DNA of 64,000 bases from an uncultured Bacteroidales bacterium (GTDB lineage Bacteria; Bacteroidota; Bacteroidia; Bacteroidales; F082), in NCBI GenBank assembly GCA_937906455.1, contig CALCYT010000014.1:15310-79309 (forward strand), given 5' to 3'. The notes under the pieces were generated by a model. That model was not told the origin of the DNA and ran no database searches. It worked only from the letters and a program-made list of their open reading frames with translations. Of this stretch, positions 59,273 through 64,000 are shown piece after piece (position 1 is the first letter of the stretch; every line of letters begins with the position of its first letter). The translations under genes and the position numbers were made by a program.

Positions 59273-62200
59273 TTATTTCTTGGTGAATCTTCTTGTCTCC
59301 ACTGCTTTGTCTGAAATCAATCTCACGATGTAACTACCTGAGGCATAATCGCTTACGTTGATTTCAAATCTCTCAAAGCATTCTTCCTTCACAAACACCA
59401 AGGCACCGTTGACGTTATAAACCTCACAACGGCGTATGTTTTGGGTTGTCTCAATCATGAGTGTCTCCGATGCCGGGTTAGGATACAGCATCACGTGCAT
59501 GTCTGCGATATCATCGATGTTATCTGTACCAAAGACGGCCTCGAAAGTGTGGTCTTCTGTCACGATGAATGTATATTCAGCATCTTGAGACACCACATTG
59601 CCGTTCTCCATCCAATATTGGAATACGACATCTTCGCAGTTGTCCGACACCATTGCTGTGATGGTGCACTCCTCGCCTTCCATGTAAATGCCGTCACCGC
59701 TCACGATGCCGCATTCATCATTATTGATGATTACAATCTCATAAGTAACAGGCACATATTCCTCAAAGTTGGCGATATAATCACCGCTTTCAGTCACTGT
59801 GAAGGAGTATGAAGCCTCTGTTGACACCATTACGTTATCCTTAGTCCAGTTGATGAATACGAATCCTTCATTAGGCATGGCCTCTATCGTAGCTGTCTCG
59901 CCATAGTTGAATGTGCCGCCGCCTGTCACGGTGCCGTAAGTGTCATCGTTAGCAGCCACTGTAATCTCGTATGTGTTAATCTCGAAGTTAGCCACAAAGT
60001 TAACGTCTTCGGTCACTGTGAAGGAGTATGAAGCCTCTGTTGACACCACCTCGCCGCCGGCAGTCCAGTTGATGAAGCTGTAGCCTTCGTTGGCTGTGGC
60101 GTTGATGGTAGCGACGGCGTCAGCAACATAATAACCTGCTCCTGTCACCGTGCCGCCTTCCGCCGGGTTGGCTGTCACTGTGATATGATAGACGTCGCCC
60201 ATATCCTGCATGCCGAGGCGTATCTGATTCTTGACATCTTTCAGATACACATTGCTTGTGCTACTTGGCGACAACGGGTCAAAGTTGATGTTGTCGTTAT
60301 ATGTCACGAGAGCCTGGCTGCCCGCAGCGTTGAACACACGGCATGCCATATACGGTGATGAGGTGTAAGAGCCGTTGTTATCATCCATCACAATGACGAT
60401 ATTTTGTGTGCCGTCATATTCAAACGGGGTGTCGAGGGTGAAGTTAGTCCACTGGTCGGCTGACATTGTCACTGTGCCGCTGAACACGAGGTCATTGGTT
60501 GTCACGGCAATCCAGTCTGATGTTCCGGAGAACTCGTTCTTATCGGTGTAAGAGATATACATATCATAGACACGGCTTCTCTCCGCGCCTCCGTTATAGA
60601 ACGACACGCTGGTGATGAGGCCCGGCATTCCGATTTCATCGGCGGTGTATATCTGTTCGGAGAGTCCGTATTTATAGTATGAATAACTCGGCAGATAAAC
60701 GTCGGTATCGGTGCCTTCTCCAATTACAATACCTTGGAATGGCACGAAGTTAGCCACGAAATCGGCATCTTCCGTCACTATGAATGAGTACACCGGTGTC
60801 GTTGACACCACCTGACCGTCTTTTGTCCAGTTGATGAAGGAATAAGCGCTACCCGGCACTGCTGTGAGGGTGCACATTGAGCCTTCATGCAAGGTGCCGC
60901 CGCCTGTCACGGTGCCTGCTTCCTCCGGGTTGGCCACAGCGGTGATTTCATAGGTGATGCTGCTGCAATTGACCATGAACTGTGTCACCAAGCCGGCTGA
61001 TGGCGTACCTGAGCTTGCATAGATGAGGTCGCCACCTTCGTATGCTATCTCGAAGGAGGTCTCGTTGGCGTAGCTGCCCACGACAAACGACACTGTCACC
61101 GTGGTTCCGATAGAAACAGAGAAGTTAAACTCGGCCAACAAGCCTGTCGCTATCGTAAGAGTCTCTGTCGGTGTGCCGTCGGAGAACTCCACTGTGAGAG
61201 CGCATCCGTTCCATCCGTCGCCGTAGGAGTCATGCAAGGTGAACACGACATTGCAAGTGTTCGACATGTAGTCCTCACCCACTGCCGTGACGCCGTTGTC
61301 GGCTGTCAGTGTGAATGTGAGCGGTATCACTGCCGACTGTGGGCACGACTCGCTAATCGCCACGTCGAATGTAGCGACGCCGTTCTCGTTGATGCCTATG
61401 GTGCCTATGGTTGAGGTAGGATTCACTATTGTGGCGTATTCGCTCGTCGTTGTAGCTGTCACCACGGCATTTGTCGCTTGGTAGTGACCTGAGTTATGGA
61501 ACAACACCGAAAGTGTCTTAGTATCGCCGGCGTTGAATCCGTTGCTCCATTGCATCTCCGTATATTCGATGATAGGGGCGCCCACTGTTATGTTCATCAC
61601 GGTGTTCCATGACTCGCTGCCGCATGTCGCGGTGCAGTTTATCTGTATGTGTGTGTTGTCGGGCACGCCCTGAGCCACGATGAATGAGAACTCGTTAGTG
61701 AGTGTCGTTGTGGCATCATTGGCGAGGGGTCCGAATGAGCCGGTGGCGTCGGTGAAGGTGATGTTAGGATTCTCACTTGAAAGCACCACATTGGTTGTGC
61801 CTGTCGTGGCGTCGGCTCCCACGTTCTTGAATGTCACCGTCATCTGCTGTGTCTCATTGCATGGCACGTTATGCGGCTCATAGCTGTCGATGGTGATGTA
61901 AGGGCCTGTCATGGCAGCCGCCGGCACTGTGGCGACGTAGGGCTGACGTTGCGGATGTGTCACCACGATTTTCACGTTGCCTCCCGAGGTGATAGGTGTG
62001 AGCGGGATGTCGGCTGTGCCTGTCTCGCCAATCTCACCGCAGCCATAGAGGACGCCGTCTTTGGAGATGCCCACATATGAGCCGGGGTCAGCGGTCACTG
62101 TGTAGAAGCTCATGCCGATAGGCAACGTTGGAAGATGCGACACGGTGTTTGCAATAGGATTGGTGAGATATGGGCAAACGGAGCCGTCGCCGAGCACATG

Positions 62201-63967
62201 GTAAGCCTCCCAATAGTATTGGTCTGACACGCTGCCGGTATAGCCGTTGGCATGAGAGTATGCCACAGCCACGTTGCCGACAAATGTTATTGCCGAGACG
62301 CTGTTGAAGTCATCACGGAACGTGGCGTCGTAAACACCCATTGTGGAGCCTTCGTATGTAGGCATCTGGTTCAAGGTGTTTGTGGCGCCAACGCCGAAGT
62401 AATAGTCCTCATACCAATATGAGCTTGGGCATGAGCCGATGTAGGCATATGCGCCTTTGTTCTGCGCCACTATCATCGTCTCGCCGAGGCACTTACCGGA
62501 GATACCCCAGTCGGCGGCCTGGCAGCAGTTACCCATTGCCAAGAAATACTTGTTGGTATTGCTCAATGAGTTGACATCGCTGTAGGTGAACGACGGGTCA
62601 GCCCAGCTGGTGTTGCTGCCATGAGCGGTGTAGTTGATGAAGTTGACACCGGTACTCATGCTTGCGTATGGGTTGTTGTAAGGTGACTCAAGGAAGTTAT
62701 AGACATTGTTGAATCCATGAGCTGTGTTATAATAGTAGTTAAGGGCATACTGTATTGTCGGTTTGCCGATTCTCGGGTTCCATGTCGAGTCCCAGCCGGC
62801 GATGAGCAGCACGTTGCTGAGATAGCTCGGGTCAGGCATAGTGTATTGCTCATACATCAGTGATTTTGTCATCACATTTTGAAATTCCTGCACTGTCTCG
62901 CAGGTGAAACGGCTGTGGAACATATCTCCGAAGAAGTCGTTGGTGCCGCCTGCCACCGCATAGTAGTACAGGTCGGTGACGCAGCTTGTGGCTGAGCCTG
63001 TCTGTGATGCCGGCACCTGGTTGCTGTCACCCACGATGATGACAAAGGTAGGTGTCTGGCCTGCGGCGAGACCTTCGTTGTATTTGCCCACGATGAAGCT
63101 CTTGATGGCTGCCGCCGTCATGCCGATCTGGTCGGTGTAGTTGACATCCATGACAAAGCCTTTCTCTGTCTTCCATGTCACCCACGGCTGCATGGCCTCC
63201 TCAAACATACGGTTGGCTATGACGAGTACCTTCACGGGTGTCGCCCACAGGTCCGGATGGTCGTCGTAGATGTCGCGGATAAGACGGTCGTTGAAGAGGG
63301 AGGCGTACACCGTCCTGAAATAAGGGCTGTAGGTGTTCACGAGTGTCTGCTCCGTCAGGGCGAGGTCGGCATTCTCGAAAGTCACCTCCACGTCAATGTC
63401 GTTATACACTCTGATGACGTTTCTTGAGGCGTCGTATCTCACCGAGTTAAGCTGGAGAGCTCCCACCTGTATGCCGCGCAACGTACCCATCACCGTCACC
63501 TCTGCAATAGGACGGTCGTCGAAGCCCTTGGCGGAATAGGCTTTCTCATCGTACTCAAACTTGACATCTTGCTGGCTCTTGCTCACTGAAGCCTGTTGCG
63601 GATAAAGACGCTCGATGCCATAGTCGGCGAGGCTGTACTCCTGCACGGTGTAGTTCTTCACTTCCACCACCGGAGTGGCACCAAACGGCACCGCTATCAG
63701 CTCACGCGTGACCAACACCTGCGGCTCTCCGATGTTACCGGCCGGTATGGTGTTGTCCATAGTGATGACAGAGAAAAGGCCTTTCTCTGTTGAAACTTGT
63801 TCACTCTCAATACTATTGTATGAGAATGTCGCTGTAAAACCATTCATTGACACATTCTGTGCCTCCGGAGACTGTGCTCCTTTCGGTGCGAGGTCAATTC
63901 GGCCCTGCGCATTAGCCGCAAGACCAAATGACAGAACCATCGCTGCCATTAAAAAAAGTCTTTTCAT
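59273..63967 (-). CDS. Gingipain-like C25 cysteine peptidase with InlB repeats and T9SS sorting domain
   Basis: The 1564-residue protein has a signal peptide (MKRLFLMAAMVLSFGLAANA) and a propeptide with the gingipain-type AVPFGATPVVEV segment. The catalytic region spans about residues 235-600, with His near 448 in NYTAHGSNTSWADP and Cys near 479 in MGNCCQAADWG, 31 residues apart as in gingipains. Ig-like beta domains follow (about 650-1000). InlB-type repeats begin near 1010 and resume after a jelly-roll-like insert (four in all). The end has LYPNPASETL and YIVRLISD, a T9SS type A sorting domain. It should be exported across the outer membrane and act as a surface or secreted peptidase. Specificity is unknown. 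Confidence 0.88.
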   Translation of the reverse strand: MKRLFLMAAMVLSFGLAANAQGRIDLAPKGAQSPEAQNVSMNGFTATFSYNSIESEQVSTEKGLFSVITMDNTIPAGNIGEPQVLVTRELIAVPFGATPVVEVKNYTVQEYSLADYGIERLYPQQASVSKSQQDVKFEYDEKAYSAKGFDDRPIAEVTVMGTLRGIQVGALQLNSVRYDASRNVIRVYNDIDVEVTFENADLALTEQTLVNTYSPYFRTVYASLFNDRLIRDIYDDHPDLWATPVKVLVIANRMFEEAMQPWVTWKTEKGFVMDVNYTDQIGMTAAAIKSFIVGKYNEGLAAGQTPTFVIIVGDSNQVPASQTGSATSCVTDLYYYAVAGGTNDFFGDMFHSRFTCETVQEFQNVMTKSLMYEQYTMPDPSYLSNVLLIAGWDSTWNPRIGKPTIQYALNYYYNTAHGFNNVYNFLESPYNNPYASMSTGVNFINYTAHGSNTSWADPSFTYSDVNSLSNTNKYFLAMGNCCQAADWGISGKCLGETMIVAQNKGAYAYIGSCPSSYWYEDYYFGVGATNTLNQMPTYEGSTMGVYDATFRDDFNSVSAITFVGNVAVAYSHANGYTGSVSDQYYWEAYHVLGDGSVCPYLTNPIANTVSHLPTLPIGMSFYTVTADPGSYVGISKDGVLYGCGEIGETGTADIPLTPITSGGNVKIVVTHPQRQPYVATVPAAAMTGPYITIDSYEPHNVPCNETQQMTVTFKNVGADATTGTTNVVLSSENPNITFTDATGSFGPLANDATTTLTNEFSFIVAQGVPDNTHIQINCTATCGSESWNTVMNITVGAPIIEYTEMQWSNGFNAGDTKTLSVLFHNSGHYQATNAVVTATTTSEYATIVNPTSTIGTIGINENGVATFDVAISESCPQSAVIPLTFTLTADNGVTAVGEDYMSNTCNVVFTLHDSYGDGWNGCALTVEFSDGTPTETLTIATGLLAEFNFSVSIGTTVTVSFVVGSYANETSFEIAYEGGDLIYASSGTPSAGLVTQFMVNCSSITYEITAVANPEEAGTVTGGGTLHEGSMCTLTAVPGSAYSFINWTKDGQVVSTTPVYSFIVTEDADFVANFVPFQGIVIGEGTDTDVYLPSYSYYKYGLSEQIYTADEIGMPGLITSVSFYNGGAERSRVYDMYISYTDKNEFSGTSDWIAVTTNDLVFSGTVTMSADQWTNFTLDTPFEYDGTQNIVIVMDDNNGSYTSSPYMACRVFNAAGSQALVTYNDNINFDPLSPSSTSNVYLKDVKNQIRLGMQDMGDVYHITVTANPAEGGTVTGAGYYVADAVATINATANEGYSFINWTAGGEVVSTEASYSFTVTEDVNFVANFEINTYEITVAANDDTYGTVTGGGTFNYGETATIEAMPNEGFVFINWTKDNVMVSTEASYSFTVTESGDYIANFEEYVPVTYEIVIINNDECGIVSGDGIYMEGEECTITAMVSDNCEDVVFQYWMENGNVVSQDAEYTFIVTEDHTFEAVFGTDNIDDIADMHVMLYPNPASETLMIETTQNIRRCEVYNVNGALVFVKEECFERFEINVSDYASGSYIVRLISDKAVETRRFTKK

Positions 63968-64000
63968 TTGTTTTTATTTTAAGTTAATCTCTTGTCTTCT

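Overview
The window reads as a chromosomal segment of a bacterium of the phylum Bacteroidetes, most likely order Bacteroidales. The support is: fused SecDF; DUF4290 next to murA; a lipoprotein TamA homologue (TamL type); type IX secretion (T9SS) cargo with C-terminal sorting domains; a gingipain-like C25 peptidase; promoters of the Bacteroidetes pattern TTTG-N19-23-TAnnTTTG (several read TATCTTTGCACC); and almost no Shine-Dalgarno sequences. No tRNA, rRNA, CRISPR array, prophage or insertion sequence was seen.

Layout. 1-1331 (+): the end of murF, then anmK. 1432-8593 (-): a compact operon, in transcription order fabH, fabF, fabZ, etfB, acpP, etfA, an acyl-CoA dehydrogenase and fabG. It encodes the elongation steps of fatty-acid synthesis (except malonyl transfer) plus an ETF-linked acyl dehydrogenase where an enoyl reductase would be expected. 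It is divergent from a membrane-bound LytTR regulator (8858-9760). Seven near-palindromic 15-bp units, spaced about two helical turns apart, fill the gap between the two promoters. This is the strongest candidate for an undescribed system in the window. 9829-16702 (+): exbB/exbD/tonB-type energy-transduction genes, folC, tamL and a RecD-like helicase that carries an in-frame palindromic repeat.

16776-36327 (-): enolase, then one long translation block (str, S10, spc and alpha operons in series: rpsL-rpsG-fusA-rpsJ through rplQ, with secY, map, infA, rpmJ and rpoA). The block begins behind a structured leader of about 260 nt, has an internal promoter before rpmJ, and ends in a terminator after rplQ. 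36840-45193 (+): a UvrD/PcrA helicase, DUF4290 protein, murA (Asp-type active site, expected to resist fosfomycin), grpE, dnaJ and a two-gene ABC exporter. 45308-48391 (+): secDF.

48570-63967 holds the cell-surface part: a 1544-residue BspA-like leucine-rich-repeat T9SS cargo protein, a PorE-like TPR/beta-propeller/OmpA protein with an unexpected retropepsin-like C-terminal tail, housekeeping purM, prfA and pyrF, a small thioesterase, and a 1564-residue C25 peptidase (minus strand). The cargo protein and the peptidase share the same family of InlB-type beta repeats.

A further theme is non-coding: many spacers carry short tandem repeats of 7 or 8 bp (CTAA or AGATAAA cores). Several end exactly at, or contain, the stop codon of the neighbouring gene, and one forms a 24-bp hairpin in mRNA between rpsM and rpsK.
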